From positions 1 to 13,291 of the forward strand of contig JAHECH010000044.1 in NCBI GenBank assembly GCA_024641835.1: DNA of 13,291 nucleotides. The letters run 5' to 3'. Below the pieces are notes generated by a model. That model was not told the DNA's origin. It saw only the letters and a program-made list of their open reading frames with translations, and made no database searches. Made by a program: the position numbers and the translations under genes. This stretch comes from Deltaproteobacteria bacterium. GTDB taxonomy: Bacteria > Desulfobacterota > DSM-4660 > Desulfatiglandales > HGW-15. Of this stretch, positions 6,082-13,291 are shown in pieces. How positions within the stretch are numbered: the first letter of the stretch is position 1; each line of letters begins with the position of its first letter.

Positions 6082-8433
6082 ATGAACGGAATTAAGTCGC
6101 AGGAATATCCTTTTCGGTGTGTTTTGAGTTTCAAGCCCCTCATCGACTATTGTCAGCGGAGCAAGGGTTCCTGGGGCGAAATGGGGATTTTCTTCATGGA
6201 GAGACTCAAAAAGATGCTCGACGAGGCTCCTGAATTTTACGGCCCCATCGAGGATCTCTCTCTTCTGGGCCGCCATGAAGAACTGGTCAAGAGCCTCATT
6301 TCCCTTGTTCTTTCTCCAACCTCTTGGGAGACCGATACCGTGGGAATCTTTGTTCCCTTCAACCTGCAGCCCGTGTACGTCTCTCCCTTGTTCAGGCGAC
6401 TCCTTCTCAACGAAGAGGGTCTCATGAAAGGCGAAGCGTTAATGGGAGAAGAAAACTTTCTCAGAGGCCGGATCCTGAGAGCTTACTATCTGATCCTTGA
6501 GCAGTATTACGGCATTCGCCAAAAGTTGGAATATCCCATCGTGCGAGTGGTTCCTGATCCTGAAACGGGGTTGGACCTCCATCTCAGGATAAAACCCAAT
6601 CTTCAATTCGTGGAAGTCCATCAAAGGGGTGAACTCAAGGAACTCTCGGAGGATGAAAAGGCGAGGCTCATGGAACACCTCGCTGAGCCCGAGGTGCTCA
6701 GAGAGATTCTTCCTCCCGAAAATTTCGAGATTCATGGATTTGCCACCTTCGACATCGTTGATGTGACCCAATCCGAGCTCCTCTCTGCTCTGGAAAAAAA
6801 CCTCATTGACGAAGAATCCATTTTCTCCCAGACCGGCTTCCAGGGGCTCCAGCAAAACCTTCGAACACTCTTCCGCTCCCCGGGCCTGGTCGCAGGGCTG
6901 TCCGCGATTCAAGGAGATCAGGTCATGCTTATCAACGTGGGGTGTGAGATGACATCCAGCTCGATTTTTGCCGATTCCCGCCACCTCCCCATCTCTGAGT
7001 TTCAGGGCAGCGTCTACGAACGAGCAGCAACGGGAAACACCGTCTTTCGGATTCGGGACCTCCGGGAGGAAACGCGTTTCACAAGAACGGAGGAGGAATT
7101 GGTCAAGGCCGGAGTAAGATCCCTCATGATTGCCCCGCTCACATACAAAGGAAAACTCATCGGAACCCTGGATATTGCATCGGGCCAGCCGGATGAATTC
7201 GGCCCCATTGACGTGATGATGATGTCGCAGATCGCCCCGATATTCTCGCTGGCCATCAAGAGGGCTCTGGATGAGATTGACCACAGCGTCCAAGCCATCA
7301 TCAAGGAGAAGTGCACGGCTGTCCATCCTGCGGTGGAATGGCGTTTCCGAAAAGCAGCATTTCAACATCTGGATCGTCTGCGCATGGGACAAGCTTCGGA
7401 AATGGAGCCTATCATATTCAGAGACCTCTATCCTCTATACGGTGTATCTGATGTGCGAGGCTCATCCTTTGCTCGTAACCAGGCCGTTAAGGACGACCTG
7501 GAGGACCAGCTCCGGCATGCTCTACGCATCATCGAGCTGGCCGGGCAAGCCAAGCCTCTCACCGTCTTGGAAGAACTGGGCCATCGACTGCGGAGAGAAT
7601 ACGAGCGCATCGACAGCGGAGTGGGATCAGCAGACGAGGCGACGGTGGTCGCTTTTCTGAAGCGCGACATGGAGCCGCTATTTTCTCATCTCCGAAGCTT
7701 CAGCCCTGAGGTCCTTCGCGCCATCGATGATTACGAAGGGATTCTCGACTCGAGGCTTGGAACGGTTTATCGTAAGCGAAAGGAATTCGAAGAGAGCGTC
7801 TCTCTTCTGAACAGGCGAATATCGTTCTATCTCGACAGGGAGGAGACAGAGGCTCAATCCGTGTTCCCCCATTATTTCGAGAAGCATCAGACGGATGGAG
7901 TCGATTATCTCATGTATGCGGGTGCAAGCCTCGCGGAGGACGGCTCTTTCAATGAGATGTACCTGGAAAATTTTCGATTGTGGCAAATCATGGTGGCATG
8001 CGGCATTGGATGGCTTTCAGAACAGCTCAAGAAAGAACTGATGGTTCCCTTGGATACGGCCCATCTGATCCTTGTCAATCACGCGCCTCTTTCCATTCGC
8101 TTCCGCTTTGACGAGAAACGCTTTGATGTGGATGGCGCCTATGATATTCGTTATGAGATCATTAAGGCCCGGATCGACAAAGCCATGGTCAAAGACCGAC
8201 CTGAGCGTCTCACCCAGCCTGGAAAAATCGCTCTGGTTTTTTCTCAGCCTAAGGAGGGAAGAGAAACATACCGGTATCTGGAGTTCCTCGGCTCAAAAGG
8301 ATATCTGAAGGGGGACCTGGAGTCCCTCGATGTGGAAGAACTTCCCGGTGTCCAAGGGCTGAAAGCCCTTCGGGCGAGCATTGACCTGGAATCCCCCGTC
8401 ATCGCAGAGCGCGTCAACCGGATGATCAAATAA
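6082..8433 (+). CDS. Large GAF domain-containing protein of unknown function
   Basis: The 783-residue protein is predicted soluble, with no signal peptide or membrane helix seen. The N-terminal ~260 residues are unassigned. A GAF-like domain spans about 262-398. It includes SSSIFADSRHLPISEFQGS (292-310), which leads into the central strands, and MIAPLTYKGKLIGTLDIASG (349-368), the typical C-terminal GAF core. A conserved-looking block PLYGVSDVRGSS (451-462) and NQAVKDDLEDQL follow, then a helical region. The C-terminal part (about 605-765) contains VDYLMYAGASL, SIRFRFDEKRFDVDGAYDIR and ERLTQPGKIALVFS. I associate this layout with a GAF protein family common in Bacteroidetes, but cannot confirm that here. 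No histidine kinase, cyclase or DNA-binding output domain is visible, so the role is unknown. GGGAG lies about 8 bases before the ATG. The gene stands alone, converging with the GNAT gene. Confidence 0.88.
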   Translation: MNGIKSQEYPFRCVLSFKPLIDYCQRSKGSWGEMGIFFMERLKKMLDEAPEFYGPIEDLSLLGRHEELVKSLISLVLSPTSWETDTVGIFVPFNLQPVYVSPLFRRLLLNEEGLMKGEALMGEENFLRGRILRAYYLILEQYYGIRQKLEYPIVRVVPDPETGLDLHLRIKPNLQFVEVHQRGELKELSEDEKARLMEHLAEPEVLREILPPENFEIHGFATFDIVDVTQSELLSALEKNLIDEESIFSQTGFQGLQQNLRTLFRSPGLVAGLSAIQGDQVMLINVGCEMTSSSIFADSRHLPISEFQGSVYERAATGNTVFRIRDLREETRFTRTEEELVKAGVRSLMIAPLTYKGKLIGTLDIASGQPDEFGPIDVMMMSQIAPIFSLAIKRALDEIDHSVQAIIKEKCTAVHPAVEWRFRKAAFQHLDRLRMGQASEMEPIIFRDLYPLYGVSDVRGSSFARNQAVKDDLEDQLRHALRIIELAGQAKPLTVLEELGHRLRREYERIDSGVGSADEATVVAFLKRDMEPLFSHLRSFSPEVLRAIDDYEGILDSRLGTVYRKRKEFEESVSLLNRRISFYLDREETEAQSVFPHYFEKHQTDGVDYLMYAGASLAEDGSFNEMYLENFRLWQIMVACGIGWLSEQLKKELMVPLDTAHLILVNHAPLSIRFRFDEKRFDVDGAYDIRYEIIKARIDKAMVKDRPERLTQPGKIALVFSQPKEGRETYRYLEFLGSKGYLKGDLESLDVEELPGVQGLKALRASIDLESPVIAERVNRMIK

Positions 8434-8515
8434 GGCACTCCTCAAGCTTCATTGAGAAAAGGGGCATAACCGCCATCAGGTGAGAGAATCAGCAAGCAAA
8501 GCGGGATCTTATCGT

Positions 8516-8541
8516 CGCCGATGCTCGGGGACACATCGGCG
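8516..8541. terminator. Hairpin between convergent genes, possible terminator
   Basis: CGCCGATG (8516-8523) and CATCGGCG (8534-8541) form a perfect 8-bp stem with a 10-base loop in the short gap between the convergent GAF and GNAT genes. Neither strand shows a T-run after the stem, so it is not a classical intrinsic terminator. Confidence 0.3.
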
Positions 8542-8559
8542 CCCGGATGCGCTCAAGGA

Positions 8560-9057
8560 TCATGTGTCCAGCCACTTGTACATCACATGCGCGTCAACAT
8601 AGCGCTTGTCTTTATGCCGAAAAGCTTTCGGCAGCGTGCCAACAATTTCGAAGCCGAGTTCTTGCCACAGCCTGAGCGCTCCTTCATTGGTTGACACCAC
8701 GAAATTGAATTGCATCGCTTTAAAACCCCGCTCCCTCGCCTGAACCTGGGAATGCTCACACATGGCAGAGGCAATACCCTTGCCCCGCGCCCTGGAAGAA
8801 ACCATATACCCACAATTGCAGACATGGTTCCCAAGGCAAGGCTGGTTCGCTTTGAGGAAGTAAGTCCCGACAATCTGGCCGTTGAGTTCAGCGACAAAAG
8901 TCACTTGTGGTTTGACCATCCAGGTATCGAACGCCTCTTCCTTGGAAGTATCCGGAGCAAAGGAATAAGTTTCCCCTGCTGAGACAATCTCACGAAAGAT
9001 CGGCCAAATAGCCTCAAAATCTGATGGCTCGGCCCTGCGTATTTTCAACCGTCGCAC
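8560..9057 (-). CDS. GNAT family N-acetyltransferase
   Basis: A 165-residue single-domain acetyltransferase that should transfer an acetyl group from acetyl-CoA to an amine. The start of the fold is KIRRAEPSDFEAIWPIF. The acetyl-CoA pyrophosphate-binding motif A is R89-A-R-G92-K-G94 after CNCGYMVSS. The C-terminal motif NEGALRLWQELGFEIVG (124-140) is the usual GNAT strand-helix before GTLPKAFRHK. The ending resembles small-molecule acetyltransferases such as phosphinothricin-type enzymes, but the acceptor is unknown. I prefer the GTG at 9057 because GGAGGGGG lies 6 bases upstream. An ATG at 9084 would add nine residues and lies upstream of that ribosome binding site. The gene follows the MFS gene on the same strand after a 196-base gap, so linkage is uncertain. 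Confidence 0.9.
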   Translation of the reverse strand: MRRLKIRRAEPSDFEAIWPIFREIVSAGETYSFAPDTSKEEAFDTWMVKPQVTFVAELNGQIVGTYFLKANQPCLGNHVCNCGYMVSSRARGKGIASAMCEHSQVQARERGFKAMQFNFVVSTNEGALRLWQELGFEIVGTLPKAFRHKDKRYVDAHVMYKWLDT

Positions 9058-9253
9058 CTCTAACCCCCTCCAAAAATGACGCAAAAACTAATGGCCGCGG
9101 TGACCAGGGTGGCAAAGATTTTCTATAATCCAAAGCGCTGAAGCAGAGTGGCCGGGTTCTCATAAGTGGATCGCGTCATCGTTCATATCCTTTCAAGCCA
9201 TTCGGCATTGGCCAACAGGCCCGGCCAGAACATCCAAAAGCCGGCCGAAGCAT

Positions 9254-10435
9254 TTAATTCCCTCCCTCGCAGACGCTGCCTTCAGGACTGCCTGAATAGA
9301 GGGCGAAGCCCAACAAGGCCAGTAGACTCAAGCCGCTCACGGAAAGATAGAGCCAACTCAAACTCGAAAAGGCAAGGACAAACGTTGCGATCAGCGGGCC
9401 GATGGCATTCCCGGCAAACCGGCTGGAATTCAGGAATCCTATGCCCCGCCCGTCCATATCGGACGCAAAAGACGAAAACATCAATGGCACGACAGCAGCA
9501 ATCATAGCCGTCTGAAGCATCCGGACGGCGACGAAACTGATGATCCCGGGGCTCAGGCATAGAAGCGACTGCAAAACAACTCCCAAGGTACCGACAGTCA
9601 TGATCAGTCTGTTGTTCCTCATTTTCCCAGCCGCTCTGCACAGCAAATAAGTGCCAACCATCGCCGTTGCGGTGTAGAGCATGACTACTTGCCCGGCCCA
9701 TTTTAGGGCGATTGTTTCGCCTACCTTGAATGCCTGGAAAACATTCGGAAGAACACTCGGCAAGAACATCAGTTGAACCGTGGCGGTGAAACAGACTCCC
9801 CAGCCGATGAGTGTCCTTCTATTCACCGTATGTTTTCCGAGGGCGGGCTTTCTGCCCGGTTCATGGGCAACCTCGGTCACATTGAAAGAACAGAATGCAA
9901 GGGTCAAAAAAACCAGGGCGGAAGCACTTATGAAAGCGCCTCTGTAACCGAGTGTTGAGGCGGCCAGGGCCCCGATAGGAGGACCGATTAACTGCCCCAG
10001 GGTCATTAAGTTTTGAAAGAAACCGATATCTCTCGATGCCCGTTCTTTGGAGGACGAGGAAGATACGATGAAGAGGCCCAAAGTAGAAATCCCGCCCAGA
10101 ACCCCCTGAATCATGCGAAGCACAAGCAGAATCGGAAGACTGGACACGAACCCCATCAACAGAACTAGGATGGCGTGGGAAAGCAGCCCTCTCATGTAAA
10201 GGAGCTTGGAGCTGAAACGCGAGGTCAGCGATCCCCAAAAAGTAGACACAAGAGCCGCTACGAGGCTTGGGGCTCCCATGATGAGTCCCACCCATATCAG
10301 TGTTTCCCGAGATGAGTACGGGCTGATATCGTGAATCAAGAAGGGAATGAAGACCATGATAAAATTGAAAGAGAAAGCTATCCCGAATTGGGAAAGGGAA
10401 ATGAAGAGAACATTCCGGTATTTTTTTTGATTCAT
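9254..10435 (-). CDS. Major facilitator superfamily transporter (DHA1-like)
   Basis: The 393-residue protein is strongly hydrophobic, with about twelve predicted membrane helices in two halves separated by a charged loop (about 185-210). The MFS loop 2-3 signature appears as WGSLTSRFSS (67-76). The motif B-like arginine is R107 in LRMIQG. Motif C of drug/H+ antiporters is suggested by GQLIGPPIGALA (147-158) in helix 5. These point to a proton-coupled efflux-type carrier of the inner membrane, but uptake cannot be excluded and the substrate is unknown. The gene begins 65 bases after the molybdenum hydroxylase on the same strand, so the two are probably co-transcribed. The ribosome binding site is weak. 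Confidence 0.9.
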   Translation of the reverse strand: MNQKKYRNVLFISLSQFGIAFSFNFIMVFIPFLIHDISPYSSRETLIWVGLIMGAPSLVAALVSTFWGSLTSRFSSKLLYMRGLLSHAILVLLMGFVSSLPILLVLRMIQGVLGGISTLGLFIVSSSSSKERASRDIGFFQNLMTLGQLIGPPIGALAASTLGYRGAFISASALVFLTLAFCSFNVTEVAHEPGRKPALGKHTVNRRTLIGWGVCFTATVQLMFLPSVLPNVFQAFKVGETIALKWAGQVVMLYTATAMVGTYLLCRAAGKMRNNRLIMTVGTLGVVLQSLLCLSPGIISFVAVRMLQTAMIAAVVPLMFSSFASDMDGRGIGFLNSSRFAGNAIGPLIATFVLAFSSLSWLYLSVSGLSLLALLGFALYSGSPEGSVCEGGN

Positions 10436-10500
10436 GTCAACGGTACTATAGAATGATTTTCAGTTTCCCAGCAGAATTTTCGCCCTGAACTCCTCGGCGC

Positions 10501-13056
10501 CTATTCCCCTGGACCGTGCAAGGGCAGACGCCGAAAACGTCTGCCGGTGGCCGCGAAGACCGCATTCGCCACTGCCGGGGCAATGGGAGGAACTCCAGGC
10601 TCGCCGACGCCCGTCGGTTTCTCAGTGGATGGCACGATATGCACTTCGACGTCCGGCATACGATGGAAGCGCAGCAGCTTATATGAGTTAAAATTCGACT
10701 CTTGGACGCGCCCGGCCTCAAGAGTGACAGCCTCTCCGAGAGCCGCCGACAGGCCGAATGCGATGCCACCCTCCATTTGCGCCCGAATGATCTCCGGGTT
10801 GACGGCTGTCCCGCAGTCAACGGCGCAGACCACCCGTTCCACCCGAAATGCTCCGTCGTCTGCGACGGAGACCTCAGCGACTTGGGCTACGAACGTATCA
10901 AAGGACTGATGCACAGCCACGCCACGGGTACGCCCTGGCGGGAGAGGGGAACCCCAGCCCGCCTTCTCCGCAGCGAGATCCAGCACTCCCCGGTGGCGCG
11001 GATGGCCGCTCAGAAGGGCTCGGCGCAACTCTACGGGATCACGTCCGGCAGCGCTCGCCAATTCATCGATGAACACCTCGACGCTGAAGGCGGTATGCGT
11101 ATGGCCGACAGAGCGCCACCAGAGAACCGGTACTCCCACCTGAGTGGTATGCAGCTCGACCGCGAGGTTTGGAACGGCATAGGGCATGTCGTCCACGCCC
11201 TCGACCGCAGTCGCATCGATGCCGTCCTTGACCATCGCGCCTTCGAATGGCGTGTTCGCTAAGATCGATTGCCCCACCAGGCGATGGTGCCAGCTAACTG
11301 GGTTTCCCCTTTCATCGAGACCCGCCCGTACGCGATGAACGAACATCGGCCGGTAGTAGCCCCCTCTAATATCATCTTCCCGGGTCCAAACGAGACGGAT
11401 CGGAGCACGTCCGCCAAGGGCCTTGGCAACGTGGACGCCTTCGACGATGTAGTCGGAGGTGGGATTCGCCCGCCGGCCGAAGCTTCCCCCTGCGAAGATC
11501 GTGTGGATGCGGACTTGCCTGGGATTCAAACCGGCCGCTTCCGCAGCGTTGGCTTGATCCACCGTCTGGAACTGATCGCCTGCCCAGATCTCGCAACCGC
11601 TCTCGGAAAGTTGCACGACGCAATTGAGCGGCTCCAGCGGAGTATGGGCCAGGTACGGGAACTCGAAGGTTGCCTCAAGGGTCCGGACGGCCCTGGCCAA
11701 AGCCCCCTCGACATCCCCTTCTGTTCGAGATCTCAGCCCTGGGGTCGCGAGGAGCGCGCGGTATTCGCCCAGCAATTCAGCGGTGCCGCGCATCTCCGCT
11801 GCGCTCTCCTCCCATTCGATGTGCAGGGTGTCACGCCCCCTCATGGCGGCCCAAAAGTCAGCAGCCACCACCGCCACACCCTCCGGAATTTCCACGACAT
11901 CGGTAACACCGGGGGTGGACCGCGCCTCTGTCGCGTCGAAGGACTTCACCTTGCCGCCAAAGCGGGGCGGACGGGCCACCATCGCGGTCAACATCCCTGG
12001 CAGACGCACATCCAAAGCATACCGGGCCGATCCATGCACCTTCGCCTCCACGTCAACGCGCGTGGCCTGCCTGCCGATCAACTCGAACGCTTCAGGGTCC
12101 TTCAGCCGCACAGGAGAGGGCGGAGCCATGGCGGCCGCTTTCTGCGCGAACTCTCCAAAGGTCGCCTGCCGCCCGCTCCGGGCATGCTTGACCATGCCTC
12201 GTTCGACGCTGATCTCACCAGACGGAACGCCCCAGGCACCTGCCGCAGCCGCGATGAGCATGGCTCGCGCCGTAGCCCCTGCCTGGCGGTACTGTTCATA
12301 AGAATTGGCGACACTGGTGCTGCCGCCCGTTGCCTGGATGGGCCCAAAAAACAGATTGTTGTAGACTGTCTCGTCTGCAGGAGCGGATTCCACCCGCACC
12401 AGGTTCCAGTCGGCATCGAGCTCTTCAGCCAGGATGGTCGCCAGGCCGGTATAAATTCCCTGGCCCGTCTCGAAATGCTTGGCTATGACCGTCACCAAGC
12501 CATCCGTGCTGATCCGAACGAAAGGATTGAGGGCGAAGCTTTCGGCTGGGACTCCAGTCGAAGCGATGGAGGGATTCTTTATCGGGGCGACTCCTGCTTT
12601 CTTGCCCGACTTTATCATATTTGAGGCGCGCTTGACCGCCGCCTTGATGCGGGAGTAGGTACCGCACCGGCAGAGGTTTCTCTGCATGGCCTTCGCGATC
12701 TCCTCGTCGGTGGGGTCAGGCTTCTCGGAGAGAAGGGATACGGCCTGCAGGATCTGGCCGGGCTGGCAGTAGCCGCACTGGGGCACTTGCTCTTCAACCC
12801 AAGCCCGCTGGACCGGGTGGTCCCGAGGAACCCCTTCAATGGTAGTTATCTTCACACCTTCGGCCGTCCCGGCTTTGATGATGCAGGAAGGCCGCGCCTT
12901 ACCTGCCACGAGTACGGTACACCCCCAGCACTGGCCCATCCCGCACCCAAACTTCGTTCCCGTGAGTCCCAGGACGTCACGCAGGACCCAGAGGAGAGGC
13001 ATCTCCGGGTCCACATCTGCTTTGAATACCTGGCCGTTTATTGTGAATGCCTTCAT
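10501..13056 (-). CDS. Fused [2Fe-2S]/molybdopterin hydroxylase (IorA-IorB-like, xanthine oxidase family)
   Basis: From the preferred ATG the protein has 851 residues and joins two subunits that are usually separate. The N-terminal ~150 residues form a CoxS/IorA-type domain with both [2Fe-2S] clusters. The plant-type set is C38, C43, C46 and C58 (CGMGQCWGC...C). The second set is C94-x2-C97 and C129-x-C131. After a ~45-residue linker comes an IorB-like molybdopterin domain (about 177-851) with FETGQGIYTGLATILAEEL, GPIQATGGSTS, FAGGSFGRR, WWRSVGHTHTAFSVE and the catalytic-glutamate segment PTGVGEPGVPP. No FAD subunit is encoded nearby, as for isoquinoline oxidoreductase-type enzymes. The Tat signal often found on IorB is absent. 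It probably hydroxylates an N-heteroaromatic or aldehyde substrate. GGGGGA lies 8 bases before the ATG. An in-frame TTG at 13116 lies inside a repeat. The gene is visibly GC-richer than the other genes. Confidence 0.92.
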   Translation of the reverse strand: MKAFTINGQVFKADVDPEMPLLWVLRDVLGLTGTKFGCGMGQCWGCTVLVAGKARPSCIIKAGTAEGVKITTIEGVPRDHPVQRAWVEEQVPQCGYCQPGQILQAVSLLSEKPDPTDEEIAKAMQRNLCRCGTYSRIKAAVKRASNMIKSGKKAGVAPIKNPSIASTGVPAESFALNPFVRISTDGLVTVIAKHFETGQGIYTGLATILAEELDADWNLVRVESAPADETVYNNLFFGPIQATGGSTSVANSYEQYRQAGATARAMLIAAAAGAWGVPSGEISVERGMVKHARSGRQATFGEFAQKAAAMAPPSPVRLKDPEAFELIGRQATRVDVEAKVHGSARYALDVRLPGMLTAMVARPPRFGGKVKSFDATEARSTPGVTDVVEIPEGVAVVAADFWAAMRGRDTLHIEWEESAAEMRGTAELLGEYRALLATPGLRSRTEGDVEGALARAVRTLEATFEFPYLAHTPLEPLNCVVQLSESGCEIWAGDQFQTVDQANAAEAAGLNPRQVRIHTIFAGGSFGRRANPTSDYIVEGVHVAKALGGRAPIRLVWTREDDIRGGYYRPMFVHRVRAGLDERGNPVSWHHRLVGQSILANTPFEGAMVKDGIDATAVEGVDDMPYAVPNLAVELHTTQVGVPVLWWRSVGHTHTAFSVEVFIDELASAAGRDPVELRRALLSGHPRHRGVLDLAAEKAGWGSPLPPGRTRGVAVHQSFDTFVAQVAEVSVADDGAFRVERVVCAVDCGTAVNPEIIRAQMEGGIAFGLSAALGEAVTLEAGRVQESNFNSYKLLRFHRMPDVEVHIVPSTEKPTGVGEPGVPPIAPAVANAVFAATGRRFRRLPLHGPGE

Positions 13057-13100
13057 CACGCTTTTCCCCCAGACTGATATCCGCTTCATACCGCCGAAAC

Positions 13101-13291
13101 CCTGATTCACCAGCAAGGCATCATCTGCGGCGTTGCCTTCCTGCCCGAGGCGGGCAGGCGTTCGCTCCTCCTTGCGGCGTATCGCTCGATACGCCTCACT
13201 CGTCGCTCCTCGGCGCCTTGCATCTGACGCCTTGCTGGTGATCAGGAATTGCTCGAAACCGGCGTCCCGCGAAGACTCCGGGAATTAGGCG
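13101..13291 (-). repeat. Type B palindromic repeat element, copy 2 (inverted relative to copy 1)
   Basis: The reverse complement of 13101-13246 matches 1344-1470, including the ends (CCTGATCACCAGCAAGGCG and CTGGTGAATCAGG) and the internal AGGAGCGACGAGTGAGGCGTAT. The central hairpin here is longer, GGCGTATCG-CT-CGATACGCC (13176-13195). A 19-base insertion at 13141-13159 contains the palindrome CTGCCCG-AGG-CGGGCAG. Similarity continues to the window edge (CGCCTAATT on the minus strand), so the true repeat unit may extend further. It lies 44 bases upstream of the fused hydroxylase start. Confidence 0.85.

Noticed and set aside
9218..9246. GGCCCGGC...GCCGGCC hairpin just after the MFS stop as a terminator
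   Set aside because: The stem has a bulge, the loop is 14 bases, and no T-run follows on the minus strand.
11269..12624. Long plus-strand open frame (451 codons) opposite the hydroxylase gene
   Set aside because: It is a shadow frame produced by the high GC3 of the minus-strand gene. Its residue composition is rich in R, H, P and G and shows no domain.
13057..13116. 20-residue N-terminal extension of the fused hydroxylase from a TTG codon
   Set aside because: The TTG lies inside the type B repeat. The ATG at 13056 has a GGGGGA ribosome binding site and starts right at the ferredoxin-like domain (MKAFTING).

Overview
This 13.3 kb window reads like a chromosomal segment of an anaerobic, corrinoid-dependent bacterium, most plausibly an uncultured syntrophic or sulfate-reducing Desulfobacterota (the former Deltaproteobacteria, for example Syntrophorhabdales-like). 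That placement is an inference. It rests on a three-component corrinoid methyltransferase operon, a DUF169 protein, an acyl-CoA pathway enzyme, a molybdenum hydroxylase, and short palindromic repeat elements in the intergenic regions. No rRNA, tRNA, CRISPR array, phage gene or transposase was found.

Layout: 1-142 is the truncated end of a MITE-like repeat (type A). 236-1027 (minus) is an enoyl-CoA hydratase/isomerase of the ECHDC3 type. 1028-1686 is a long leader with promoter candidates and a second repeat family (type B, 1299-1470). 1687-4400 (plus) holds a UroD-fold methyltransferase, a pterin-binding methyltetrahydrofolate methyltransferase and a cobalamin-binding corrinoid protein. 4401-4886 holds a complete type A element with ~38-bp terminal inverted repeats. 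4887-5729 (plus) is a cysteine-rich DUF169 protein. 5730-6081 carries a thioredoxin-motif gene remnant and an imperfect inverted repeat. 6082-8433 (plus) is a large GAF-domain protein whose C-terminal half resembles a family I associate with Bacteroidetes. On the minus strand follow a GNAT acetyltransferase (8560-9057), an MFS transporter (9254-10435) and a visibly GC-richer fused [2Fe-2S]/molybdopterin hydroxylase (10501-13056). A second type B repeat, inverted relative to the first, fills 13101-13291.

How the genes may work together: the plus-strand operon has all the catalytic parts needed to move a methyl group from an unknown donor (UroD-like enzyme), through the corrinoid protein, to tetrahydrofolate (pterin-binding enzyme). 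This is the logic of O-demethylases in acetogens and syntrophs. The ATP-dependent corrinoid reactivase is not in the window. The minus-strand pair of molybdenum hydroxylase and MFS transporter suggests oxidation of an aldehyde or N-heteroaromatic compound together with its transport. Each type B repeat copy lies in the 5' leader of one of these metabolic units, in the same orientation relative to the gene it precedes. Substrates cannot be read from the sequence.
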